Shown: positions 8,235 to 16,064 of the stretch, piece after piece
Numbering within the stretch: position 1 is the stretch's first letter
Layout of the letters: every line of letters starts with the position of its first letter
Source: Agathobaculum hominis
Lineage (GTDB): Bacteria > Bacillota > Clostridia > Oscillospirales > Butyricicoccaceae
DNA: 64,000 nt
Assembly: GCF_014288055.1 (NCBI RefSeq)
Contig: NZ_JACOPK010000003.1
Span: 186,001-250,000, forward strand
Direction: 5' to 3'
The notes under the pieces: model-generated
Databases searched by the model: none
What the model saw: only the letters and a program-made list of their open reading frames with translations
What the model was told of the DNA's origin: nothing
Translations under genes and position numbers: made by a program

Positions 8235-9209
8235 ATGAAGCAGGCACTTATCTGCTGCGCGATCGCGTTTGTGATCACGGCCGCCATCGGCCCGTCGGTC
8301 ATCCGCTATCTGCGCAAGATGAAATTCGGTCAGAAAATTCTTGAGATCGGACCGAAGTGGCATATGAACAAACAGAACATCCCGACGATGGGCGGTTTCA
8401 TGTTCATCATCGGCATCGCGCTCGCCGTCATCCTCGGCGGCCTCATTACCGGCACGCTGTCGGTTCACGCGCTGGCCATCCTCGGCCTGTCGGTGGCCTA
8501 CGGCGCGGTCGGTCTGGTGGACGACTACGCAAAGATCAAGAAGAAGGAGAACGCAGGCCTGACGCCCAGACAGAAGCTCGTGCTTCAGATTCTGGTCGCG
8601 GCGGTGTTCATCCTCGTGCTGTTCCTCGAGTCGGACGGCCTGCCGTCGCTCATGATCCCGTTCACCGGCATCTCGATCGATCTGCCGTGGCCGGTCTACA
8701 TCATCTTCGCGGCCTTCGTCATCGTCGGCGCGGATAATGCAGTCAACCTCACCGACGGCATCGACGGCCTCGCCGCGAGCGTCACGGTGCCGGTCGCGGT
8801 ATTCTTCGCGGCGGTCGGCGCGCGCATCGGCAACACCGGCGTGACCATCTTCGCCGGCGCGCTGGCGGGCGGCCTGCTCGGCTTTCTGATCTATAACTTC
8901 AACCCTGCGAAGGTGTTCATGGGCGACACCGGCTCGCTGTTCCTCGGCGGCGCGGTCGCAGGCATGGCCTTCGCGTGCGATATGCCGCTCATCCTACTGC
9001 TCGTCGGTCTCATCTACATCATCGAGACCTTGTCGGTCATCCTGCAGGTCACTTACTTCAAGGCAACGCACGGCAAGCGCCTGTTCAAGATGGCGCCTAT
9101 CCATCATCACTTTGAAATGTGCGGCTGGGGCGAAAAGCGCATCGTGCTCACGTTTACTGCGGTCACGATCGTGCTGTGCCTCGCGGCGTATTTTGTCGCG
9201 CTGCCGTAA
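8235..9209 (+). CDS. mraY: Phospho-N-acetylmuramoyl-pentapeptide transferase
   Basis: A 324-residue polytopic membrane enzyme that transfers phospho-MurNAc-pentapeptide to undecaprenyl phosphate, forming lipid I. It carries the family motifs VGLVDDYAKI (the DD metal site), NLTDGIDGLA and KMAPIHHHFEMCGW, and about ten hydrophobic segments. Its ATG directly follows the murF stop. ftsW follows after 24 bases, where most Firmicutes have murD. Confidence 0.97.
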   Translation: MKQALICCAIAFVITAAIGPSVIRYLRKMKFGQKILEIGPKWHMNKQNIPTMGGFMFIIGIALAVILGGLITGTLSVHALAILGLSVAYGAVGLVDDYAKIKKKENAGLTPRQKLVLQILVAAVFILVLFLESDGLPSLMIPFTGISIDLPWPVYIIFAAFVIVGADNAVNLTDGIDGLAASVTVPVAVFFAAVGARIGNTGVTIFAGALAGGLLGFLIYNFNPAKVFMGDTGSLFLGGAVAGMAFACDMPLILLLVGLIYIIETLSVILQVTYFKATHGKRLFKMAPIHHHFEMCGWGEKRIVLTFTAVTIVLCLAAYFVALP

Positions 9210-9233
9210 CGCATCCCCCTCGGAGGTGGCACA

Positions 9234-10502
9234 ATGACATCGTCAACAAGACAGCCGCGCGGCTCGGGCAGCCGCCGGAGAGCGGGACGGCCCGCACCGG
9301 GCGGCGCAGCCTATCCGGCGCCGCGTCCCTCGCGCCAGCCGATGCCGCGGCAGTCCTACCGCCCGGCGTCCGCGAAGCGTCCGGCAAAGCCGCAGCGACG
9401 CGCGCGAAAGCCGCACACGATCGATATGCCGACCATGTGCGCAACGCTGCTGCTGCTGCTCGTCGGCCTGATCGCGCTGTTCTCCGCGAGCTACTCGAAC
9501 GCGCTGTACACGCAGGGCAGCGCGACCTACTTCATCGCAAGACAGCTCAGGTGGGCGGCAGGCGGCCTTATTGCCATGTTCCTGCTGAGCAAGTGGGACT
9601 ATCACGACTATAAATATCTGACCATCCCGGCGATCGCGCTCAGCGTTTTCCTGCTGATCCTGGTGCTTATTCCGGGCGTCGGCACGACGACCAAGGGCGC
9701 GACGCGCTGGCTGTTCGGCTTTCAGCCGTCCGAGCTCGCGAAGGACGCGGTCATCATCTGCTTCGCGGCGTGGGCGTCCACGAAGTACCGCGACGTGCAG
9801 CACTGGAAAAAGCTGCTCTACCCGTACGGCGCGCTGCTCGCGGTCTATGTTTTCCTGCTCGCGAAGGAGCCGCATAACTCCGCAATCATCATCACCTGCG
9901 GCATCGGTCTCATCATGCTGATCGCCGCCGGTCTGCGCATCTGGTTCCTCATTCCGGCAGGCATCCTCGCCGCTCTCGGCGCGTTCGCCTCGTATCTGAC
10001 GTTCGAGCATGTACGCAACCGCGTGAATATCTGGCTCGACCCGTTCTCGGATATGCGCGACACCGGCTTTCAGGCCGCCATGGGTCAGATCGCCATCGGC
10101 TCGGGCGGACTGTTCGGCCGCGGCCTCGGCAACGGCATGCAGAAGCAGCTGTACCTGCCCGAGCCGCACAACGACTTCATCTTCGCGACCTGGTGCGAGG
10201 AGATGGGCCTCATCGGTGCGCTCGCCGTCATCGCGGTCTTCGCCTATCTGATCTGGCGCGGCCTGCGCATCGCGCGCTCCTCGCCCGACCGCATGGGCAT
10301 GCTGCTCGCGACCGGCATCACCGCGAAGCTCGCCATCCAGACCATCATGAACCTGTTCGTCGTCACGGGCCTCATGCCCGTCACCGGCGCGTCCCTGCCG
10401 TTCTTCAGCTACGGCGGCACCGCGCTCATGCTCCAGCTCGCGGAAATGGGCATCCTGCTCAATGTCTCGCGGTATATGCGCATAGAGGCGCGAACAGAAT
10501 AG
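9234..10502 (+). CDS. ftsW: SEDS peptidoglycan glycosyltransferase FtsW
   Basis: A 422-residue SEDS polymerase of the divisome, working with the upstream class B PBP. About ten transmembrane segments follow an unusual 65-residue N-terminal extension very rich in Arg, Pro, Ser and Ala. Conserved SEDS features are visible: RWLFGFQPSELAK, RVNIWLDPF (with the conserved Asp), and PVTGASLPFFSYGG near the end. ATG 9234 lies 7 bases after GGAGGT. Its place next to murG argues for FtsW over RodA. murD would be expected just upstream and is absent here. Confidence 0.93.
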   Translation: MTSSTRQPRGSGSRRRAGRPAPGGAAYPAPRPSRQPMPRQSYRPASAKRPAKPQRRARKPHTIDMPTMCATLLLLLVGLIALFSASYSNALYTQGSATYFIARQLRWAAGGLIAMFLLSKWDYHDYKYLTIPAIALSVFLLILVLIPGVGTTTKGATRWLFGFQPSELAKDAVIICFAAWASTKYRDVQHWKKLLYPYGALLAVYVFLLAKEPHNSAIIITCGIGLIMLIAAGLRIWFLIPAGILAALGAFASYLTFEHVRNRVNIWLDPFSDMRDTGFQAAMGQIAIGSGGLFGRGLGNGMQKQLYLPEPHNDFIFATWCEEMGLIGALAVIAVFAYLIWRGLRIARSSPDRMGMLLATGITAKLAIQTIMNLFVVTGLMPVTGASLPFFSYGGTALMLQLAEMGILLNVSRYMRIEARTE

Positions 10503-10674
10503 CAAAAGCAGTTACAGACCGCTGCGGCGGGGGGAGAGATCCCGTTCCGCCGCGCGGAGGGCTGTGAAGGGGAGACAGAAACGCGCTGTCTGCCGTTCAA
10601 AGCATTCCGCACATTCAGTTTTATATTCAGAATAAATTTCGCCTGCCGCGCAGGCGAGAGGGGGAAAATTTACG

Positions 10675-11811
10675 ATGAGACTTTATATTACCGGAGGCGG
10701 AACGGGCGGTCATGTCACGCCCGGCCTCGCTATCGCACGATATTTTGAAAAGCGCCAGCCGGAGACGGTCATCCGCTTCGCCGGCTCGGCCCGCGGCATC
10801 GAGAACAAGCTCGTTCCGCGCGAGGGCTATCCGCTCGACGCCATCGAGATCATCGGCCTGTCGCGCTCGATGAGCCCGAAGGGCATCCTGCACAACATCA
10901 AGGCCGCAAAGCTCGCGGTCTCTGCGGTCGCGAAGGCGAAAAAGCTGCTGAAGGCGGCGCGTCCGGACTGCGTCATCGGCTGCGGCGGCTATGCGTCCTT
11001 CGCGGTTGTCAAGGCCGCGCAGGAGCTCGGCATCCCGACCGTCCTGCTCGAGGTCAACGCTCTGCCCGGCAAGGTCACGCAGATGCTCGCGAAAAAGGCA
11101 GACCGCGTGCTCGTCTGCTTCGAGCAGGCGAAAAAGCTGCTCGGCGGCGACGAAAAGATCATCCTGACCGGCGCGCCGGTGCGCGGTGAGATCCTCGCGG
11201 CAAGCCGGGAAAAGGCGCGCGCGAAGTTCGGCCTCGGCGAGAACGACCAGCTTGTCGTCTCGTTCTGGGGCTCGATGGGCGCGAAGTACATGAACGAGCA
11301 CATGGCCGGAACCCTCGCGCTCGAGTGCAAAAACGGCGTTTCCTACCACCATGTCCACGCCACCGGCGCGGCGGCGCGCGAATGGCTGCCGAAAATGGCG
11401 CGCGAGCAGGGCGCGGACTTCGAGAACCACCCGAATATCCAGTACACCGAATACATCTACGACATGGCGGACCGCATGGCGGCGGCCGACCTTATCGTGT
11501 GCCGCGCAGGTGCGGCGACGCTCGGCGAGCTGTGCATGCTCGGCCGTCCGGCGCTGCTCGTGCCGTCCCCCTTCGTCGCGGAGAACCATCAGGAGAAGAA
11601 CGCGCGCGCGCTCGAGTCGGCAGGCGGCTGCCGCGTGCTGCTCGAAAAGGATGCCACGCCGCAGAAGCTGTATGACGAGATCGGCGATATGCTGTCCGAC
11701 CCGCTGCGGCTGCACGCGATGGGCGAGAACGCGACCGTGCTGGCGGCGCACGACGCGAGCGAAAAGATCTACCGTGAGATCCTCCGGGCGATCGAAAACC
11801 ACGGCAAGTAA
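10675..11811 (+). CDS. murG: UDP-GlcNAc:lipid I N-acetylglucosaminyltransferase MurG
   Basis: A 378-residue GT28 enzyme that makes lipid II on the inner membrane face. The glycine-rich loop GGGTGGHV is at residues 6-13, and the donor-site segment CRAGAATLGELCMLGRPALL is in the C-terminal half. A ribosome site GAGGGGG lies 10 bases before the ATG. The 172 bases between ftsW and murG hold GC-rich inverted repeats (GCGGCGGGGG/CCCGTTCCGCCGC around 10522-10555) but no obvious promoter. Confidence 0.96.
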   Translation: MRLYITGGGTGGHVTPGLAIARYFEKRQPETVIRFAGSARGIENKLVPREGYPLDAIEIIGLSRSMSPKGILHNIKAAKLAVSAVAKAKKLLKAARPDCVIGCGGYASFAVVKAAQELGIPTVLLEVNALPGKVTQMLAKKADRVLVCFEQAKKLLGGDEKIILTGAPVRGEILAASREKARAKFGLGENDQLVVSFWGSMGAKYMNEHMAGTLALECKNGVSYHHVHATGAAAREWLPKMAREQGADFENHPNIQYTEYIYDMADRMAAADLIVCRAGAATLGELCMLGRPALLVPSPFVAENHQEKNARALESAGGCRVLLEKDATPQKLYDEIGDMLSDPLRLHAMGENATVLAAHDASEKIYREILRAIENHGK

Positions 11812-11823
11812 GGCGGAACACGC

Positions 11824-12945
11824 ATGAATGAGAACAGAAAAGCGCCGGCGCCTCCGCGCAGAAAGCGACGGCGCCGGCCCGGAAAATTCAGACGCGCACT
11901 GCACGCCTTGAGCCGTGCGGTGCTGCTCCTGCTGCTGACGGCGGCGGCGATCGTGATGATGACCATCTTTTTCAAGGTGAACACGATCTCGGTCGAGGGC
12001 GCGGAAAAATACTCCGCCGAGGAGATCACGAACGCGCTCGACATCAGCAAGGGCGACAATCTCTATCTCTGGAACAAGATGAAGGTGCAGGAGCATCTGC
12101 TCGAAAAGCTGCCCTATCTCGACTCTGTGCGCATCCGCAGGCATCTGCCTGACGCGCTCGTGCTGACCGTGACCGAGTGCCGCGCGGCGGCGGCGGTCAA
12201 GGCGGAGGACGGCTCGTACTACTACATCAGCAGCACGGGTAAGATCCTCGAGCAGAGCACCTCGGACGGCGGCCTTGCGGTCGTGACCGGCCTCGAGGGC
12301 GCACAGATGCAGACCGGCAAGGAGATCGCGCCGCAGACCGACGCGGCGGTGAGCGCCTATCTCGAGATCATGCAGGCGCTCAGTGAGCAGCAGATGGCCG
12401 ACGATCTTCAGTTCATCAATTTGCAGGAGCTGACCGATGTGCGCATCGGCTGCGGCGGACGCTTTGACCTGCGCATCGGCGCGGTGGACAGCGACCTGTC
12501 CTACCGCATCCGCTTCGCGCAGACGGTCATGTCCGAGCGGCTTTCTCCTTCGGATATCGGCAGGCTGTACTGGGACGATGAGGGCAGGATGCACTTTGTG
12601 CCCGAGACGGCCGAGGAGGTCGCGCGTTCGGGCAGCGTTTCGGGTGCGGCGGATGCGATGAACACCATCGCACAGAACCCGGACGGCGAAAACGGGCTGA
12701 CCGATTCGCAGAAGAACAATGCGCAGACCTCGACGGACAGCTCGACCACGGACAGCAGCGATACCTCGGACAGCGCCGATACCTCGGACAGCACGGATAC
12801 CTCGTCGGACGATACGACGTACTACGATGACAGCAGCTACGATGACAGCAGCTACGATGACAGCGGCGATGACTCGTATGACGACAGCTATGACGATTCG
12901 TATGACGACTCGGACTATTCCGACGAGTCGGATTACAGCGAATAA
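11824..12945 (+). CDS. ftsQ: Cell division protein FtsQ/DivIB with an acidic C-terminal tail
   Basis: A 373-residue bitopic protein. A basic cytoplasmic tail (residues 1-25) is followed by a transmembrane helix (about 31-50), a POTRA domain beginning KVNTISVEGAEKYSAEEI (about 51-125), and the FtsQ beta domain to about 270. It links the FtsL/FtsB pair to the septal synthase. The last 75 or so residues are low complexity, first Ser/Thr/Asp then repeats of SYDDSYDD type ending in DSDYSDESDYSE. This acidic disordered tail would lie outside the membrane. The start is 12 bases after murG. Confidence 0.88.
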   Translation: MNENRKAPAPPRRKRRRRPGKFRRALHALSRAVLLLLLTAAAIVMMTIFFKVNTISVEGAEKYSAEEITNALDISKGDNLYLWNKMKVQEHLLEKLPYLDSVRIRRHLPDALVLTVTECRAAAAVKAEDGSYYYISSTGKILEQSTSDGGLAVVTGLEGAQMQTGKEIAPQTDAAVSAYLEIMQALSEQQMADDLQFINLQELTDVRIGCGGRFDLRIGAVDSDLSYRIRFAQTVMSERLSPSDIGRLYWDDEGRMHFVPETAEEVARSGSVSGAADAMNTIAQNPDGENGLTDSQKNNAQTSTDSSTTDSSDTSDSADTSDSTDTSSDDTTYYDDSSYDDSSYDDSGDDSYDDSYDDSYDDSDYSDESDYSE

Positions 12946-13067
12946 CGTATTTGTGCAAAAAAAGTCCGCCAGCGCGCAAAAATGTGTGCAAACCGCCCTT
13001 GTCCGCCGCGAAAGGCGGCGAGGGACGGAAAACCGCAAGTTTTTTTTCACAGGTTCGCTATTTTCTG

Positions 13068-13096
13068 TTGCAAAATCGGGAAAATAGAGGTAGAAT
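13068..13096 (+). promoter_or_regulatory. ftsZ promoter
   Basis: TTGCAA at 13068-13073 and TAGAAT at 13091-13096 are 17 bases apart, giving a leader of about 100 bases before ftsZ. Between ftsQ and this promoter lies a hairpin around CCGCC/GGCGG (13009-13020) with a run of eight T residues some 18 bases later, a poor terminator candidate. Confidence 0.7.
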
Positions 13097-13204
13097 TATA
13101 ACAATAGGGGCAGACTGTCCGCGCGGAGCGGCAGGGGCTGTCCGTCAAAGGCACGTTAAAAATTATCTGTACGATCTTTAACTATAAAACGGAGGATGTC
13201 AACA

Positions 13205-14365
13205 ATGGGTTTTGAGTTTGAACAGGGCTTGGATAATGTAGTTAGTATCAAAGTCATCGGCGTCGGCGGCGGCGGCGGCAATGCGGTAAACCGCATGGTC
13301 GAGAGCGGCGTGCAGGGCGTTGAATTTATTTCGGTAAACACGGATATGCAGGCGCTGAACTTCTCTCAGGCCGGTACCAAGATCCAGATCGGCGAGAAGC
13401 TGACCAAGGGTCAGGGCGCAGGCGCGAACCCGGAGATCGGCCGCAAGGCTGCCGAGGAGAGCAAGGAGCAGATCGCAGCAGCGCTCGCAGGCACCAACAT
13501 GGTATTCATCACCGCCGGCATGGGCGGCGGCACCGGCACCGGCGCAGCTCCGGTCGTTGCACAGATCGCCCGCGAGATGGGCATCCTGACCGTCGGCGTT
13601 GTTACCCGTCCGTTCGCATTCGAGGGCAAGAAGCGCCTCGAGCAGGCTCTGGCCGGCATCGACGAGCTCAACAAGAACGTTGACTCTCTCGTTATCATTC
13701 CGAACGAGCGTCTGAAGTACGTCTCCGAGCAGAAGATCACCTTCAAGAACGCCTTCGAGATCGCAGACGGCGTTCTGCGTCAGGCAGTAGCCAACATCTC
13801 CGAGCTGATCACCGTTCCGGGCTTCATCAACCTGGACTTCGCGGACGTTACCTCGGTCATGAAGGACGCAGGCTACGCGCACATCGGCACCGGCCGCGCT
13901 GCTGGGAAAGACAAGGCAGCTGAGGCTGCACGTATGGCGATCTCCAGCCCGCTGCTCGAGACCTCGATCGACATGGCGCACGGCGTGATCGTTTCCGTCA
14001 TCGGCTCGGACGACATCGGTCTGGACGAGGTCGAGACCGCAGCTACCATGGTTCAGCAGGCGGCTCATCCGGATGCACACATCATCTTCGGTGCGTTCAT
14101 CGATGACACCATGGATGACGAGATCCGCGTCGTCGTTATCGCGACCGGCTTCGACAACATCCCGAACTCCGCAAAGATGGACATGGACGGCGCCGGCCTT
14201 CAGCGCAAGGCGGCTCCGGCACAGACCGGCTCCGGCCTGTTCTCGAATGCTTCCGCTGAGGCTGAGCAGAAGCCGGCAGCAAAGCCGCAGTCCTCGAGCG
14301 ACGTCGGCTCGGACGATGCAGCCTTCGATGTTCTGATGCGCATCTTCGACAAAGACCACCGCTAA
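13205..14365 (+). CDS. ftsZ: Cell division GTPase FtsZ
   Basis: A 386-residue tubulin-like GTPase that forms the Z ring. GGGTGTG is at residues 107-113, and the N-terminal VIGVGGGGGNAVNRM segment is intact. An ATG at 13196 is in frame, but the ribosome site GGAGG (13191-13195) abuts it. ATG 13205, 9 bases downstream, is therefore the likely start (MGFEFEQ). A variable linker with Ala, Ser and Gln runs from about 320, and the C-terminal peptide DAAFDVLMRIFDKDHR is the FtsA/SepF-binding tail. ftsA is not found before it, as in many Clostridia. Codon use is more biased than in neighbours, as expected for high expression. Confidence 0.98.
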   Translation: MGFEFEQGLDNVVSIKVIGVGGGGGNAVNRMVESGVQGVEFISVNTDMQALNFSQAGTKIQIGEKLTKGQGAGANPEIGRKAAEESKEQIAAALAGTNMVFITAGMGGGTGTGAAPVVAQIAREMGILTVGVVTRPFAFEGKKRLEQALAGIDELNKNVDSLVIIPNERLKYVSEQKITFKNAFEIADGVLRQAVANISELITVPGFINLDFADVTSVMKDAGYAHIGTGRAAGKDKAAEAARMAISSPLLETSIDMAHGVIVSVIGSDDIGLDEVETAATMVQQAAHPDAHIIFGAFIDDTMDDEIRVVVIATGFDNIPNSAKMDMDGAGLQRKAAPAQTGSGLFSNASAEAEQKPAAKPQSSSDVGSDDAAFDVLMRIFDKDHR

Positions 14366-14380
14366 AAACTGAATGGATTC

Positions 14381-14406
14381 AAAACAGCCCCTCGGGGCTG
14401 TTTTGG
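14381..14406 (+). terminator. Rho-independent terminator of ftsZ
   Basis: AAAACAGCCCC pairs with GGGGCTGTTTT around TC at 14381-14404. It marks the end of the dcw cluster. Confidence 0.9.
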
Positions 14407-14439
14407 TCTGATGATACAGGTTAAATCTCTGTAAAATGA

Positions 14440-14576
14440 GAGATGGCTGAATTCCTGTAAACCTGAGAGAGAAAGGAGAGTGATCGCTGTGAGTACGGAC
14501 CCTGGAAGTAGGGAGAACAATCTAACTCGCGGCGGCGCTTTCCGATAAGACCGCCGAAGAAAGGCGGTTTTATTAT
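14440..14576 (+). promoter_or_regulatory. Candidate attenuator/riboswitch leader of corA (unidentified class)
   Basis: Three complementary elements lie before corA: GGCGG at 14531-14535, CCGCC at 14551-14555 and GGCGG at 14563-14567. The middle one can pair with either neighbour. The downstream pairing makes a hairpin followed by TTTTA and covers the AAAGGCGG ribosome-site-like sequence 9 bases before the corA ATG. Upstream (14470-14525) is a structured stretch including CCCTGGAAGTAGGG. I do not recognise it as an M-box or another known class. The mutually exclusive pairing is visible; ligand control is inference. Confidence 0.5.
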
Positions 14577-15518
14577 ATGGTTGAATTTTTCAAGACGATC
14601 GACGGCAGGATCACGGAGATAAACGAATTCTCTGAGGGTTGCTGGGTAAATATGGTACATCCATCCTCGGACGAGCTGGCGCAGATCGCGAAGGCGGCCG
14701 AGGTCGAGGAGGAGTTCGTCCGTGCGGCGCTCGACCCGGAGGAAAGCTCGCGTGTCGACATGGAGGACGAGCAGCTGCTCATGATCGTCGACATCCCGAT
14801 GGTCGAGAAAAGCTCGGTCGAGGACGGCGGTCAGCTGTTCAGCACCATTCCTATGGGCATCGTCGTGGCCAAGAGTGCGGTCATCACGGTCTGCCTCGAG
14901 GACAGCATCATCCTCCGCTCGATCGCGGAGGGCGCGGTCAAGGGCGTTCATACCGCGCTGCGCACGCGCTTTGTGTTCCAGATCCTGCTGCGCATCGCAG
15001 GCCGCTTCCTGAAAAATCTGCGCATGATCGAGCGCGACTTCACGCGCATCGAGAAGCGCCTGTACGACTCGCTCAAGAACGAGGAGCTGATTCAGCTGCT
15101 CGGCCTGAGCAAATCGCTCGTTTACTTCTCCTCCTCGCTCAAGGGCAACGAGGTCACGATGGAGAAGGTGCTCCGCGGCCGCGTGCTCAAGCTGTACGAG
15201 GATGACCGCGACATTCTGGAGGACGCGCTGATCGAGGTGCGTCAGGCGATCGAGATGGCGAGCATCTACTCGAACATCATGGCAGGCACGATGGATGCCT
15301 ATGCATCGGTCGTTTCGAACAACCTCAACATCATCATGAAGGTCCTCACCATCCTGACCATCATCATGACCATTCCGAATATCGTGTTCGGCTTCTTCGG
15401 CATGAACATCGGCGAGGGACGGATACCGGGCGACTGGGTCTGGTGGATGCCGCTCGCGATCACCGTGGTCGGCTGCTTCTTCGCGTGGTATATGCTCAAG
15501 AAAAAGAACCTCGACTGA
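14577..15518 (+). CDS. corA: CorA-family magnesium/divalent cation transporter
   Basis: A 313-residue channel protein of the CorA (2-TM-GxN) family. A large cytoplasmic domain with long helices (about 1-245) is followed by two C-terminal transmembrane helices, with the signature GMN at residues 275-277 in FGFFGMNIGEG. The protein ends with a basic cytoplasmic tail (MLKKKNLD). The start ATG 14577 lies just after a hairpin that can mask its ribosome site, so expression may depend on a leader RNA. It is monocistronic between two terminators. Confidence 0.93.
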   Translation: MVEFFKTIDGRITEINEFSEGCWVNMVHPSSDELAQIAKAAEVEEEFVRAALDPEESSRVDMEDEQLLMIVDIPMVEKSSVEDGGQLFSTIPMGIVVAKSAVITVCLEDSIILRSIAEGAVKGVHTALRTRFVFQILLRIAGRFLKNLRMIERDFTRIEKRLYDSLKNEELIQLLGLSKSLVYFSSSLKGNEVTMEKVLRGRVLKLYEDDRDILEDALIEVRQAIEMASIYSNIMAGTMDAYASVVSNNLNIIMKVLTILTIIMTIPNIVFGFFGMNIGEGRIPGDWVWWMPLAITVVGCFFAWYMLKKKNLD

Positions 15519-15603
15519 GTTTTCCCAGAAATAAAAGCACCCCCGGCGCAGAAAAAGACTGCGTGCGGGTAGTGGCGCATAAGACAGGTTTATAGCTTTA
15601 GAG

Positions 15604-15640
15604 AGAACAGCGTGGCGGAAGTCACGCTGTTCTGCTTTTT
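15604..15640 (+). terminator. Terminator after corA
   Basis: AGAACAGCGTG at 15604-15614 pairs perfectly with CACGCTGTTCT at 15623-15633 and is followed by GCTTTTT. It is about 85 bases after the corA stop. Confidence 0.85.
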
Positions 15641-15831
15641 GATGCATGAGTGAGCATTTCGGCAATGATGCTCTCCGGTAGTTCTGCCTGCTCATTTTCA
15701 TAATCGACAAACAGCTTTTCAAATCGGCTATCATTGATTTTGCCGGAGATGTTGTTCTCATAGAGCCGTTTGAACAGACGGTCAATCTCTTCCATGCAAT
15801 TCTTAGAAGAAGAGTAAGCACAGCTGCACTT
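15622..15831 (-). pseudogene. Relic of a large serine recombinase (C-terminal fragment)
   Basis: Read on the minus strand, the segment NCMEEIDRLFKRLYENNISG followed by KINDSRFEKLFVDYENEQ resembles the coiled helical region after the zinc-ribbon/recombinase domain of transposon-type serine recombinases (the family with a DUF4368-like tail). No resolvase catalytic domain or start is present, and the frame breaks up upstream, so only about 70 codons survive. The relic sits at the left edge of the accessory cassette at 16.0-18.9 kb and suggests it arrived on a mobile element. The family call rests on short similarity from memory. Confidence 0.5.
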
Positions 15832-15844
15832 GCGAAAAAACAGC

Positions 15845-15899
15845 GTGGGTTGACCGGGATTTGCTTGCAGAGCAGCAAGCAAATCCGGTGAGTACCCAC
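15845..15899. repeat. Long imperfect inverted repeat
   Basis: GTGGGT at 15845 pairs with ACCCAC at 15894-15899, and inside it ACCGG plus ATTTGCTTG pairs with CAAGCAAATCCGGT with one bulged base. This makes a hairpin of about 20 bp with a short loop. There is no T-run. It lies between the recombinase relic and the cassette promoter and may be a remnant of an element end. Confidence 0.5.
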
Positions 15900-16001
15900 A
15901 CCGAAAAAACAGAGCGTTCCTGCTGACCGCCGAAACGCCCTGTTTTGTATTTTGGGATAGTCCCAAGCTCTTAGAGAAGATTATTTGAAATGATTTACCC
16001 A

Positions 16002-16030
16002 TTGTAAAACCGGTTTTGTTTTGCTACAAT
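16002..16030 (+). promoter_or_regulatory. Promoter of the macrodomain cassette
   Basis: TTGTAA at 16002-16007 and TACAAT at 16025-16030 are 17 bases apart, with TGC before the -10 box (extended -10). It lies 35 bases upstream of the macrodomain gene's ATG. Confidence 0.65.
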
Positions 16031-16064
16031 GAATTTAAATAATGATTGCGCAGAGGTGAGTATC

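Noticed and set aside
12999..13049. Terminator after ftsQ
   Set aside because: The CCGCC/GGCGG stem is separated from the T-run by about 18 bases, so it does not look like a working rho-independent terminator.
10627..13050. Minus-strand open frame of 807 codons under murG and ftsQ
   Set aside because: Its Arg/Val/Asp-rich composition is typical of an antisense shadow of GC-rich genes; the plus-strand genes have clear motifs and ribosome sites. The same applies to other long antisense frames, such as 60399-63920.
14440..14576. M-box (Mg2+) or T-box assignment for the corA leader
   Set aside because: The conserved M-box core and the T-box AGGGTGGNACCGCG are absent; kept as an unidentified leader only.
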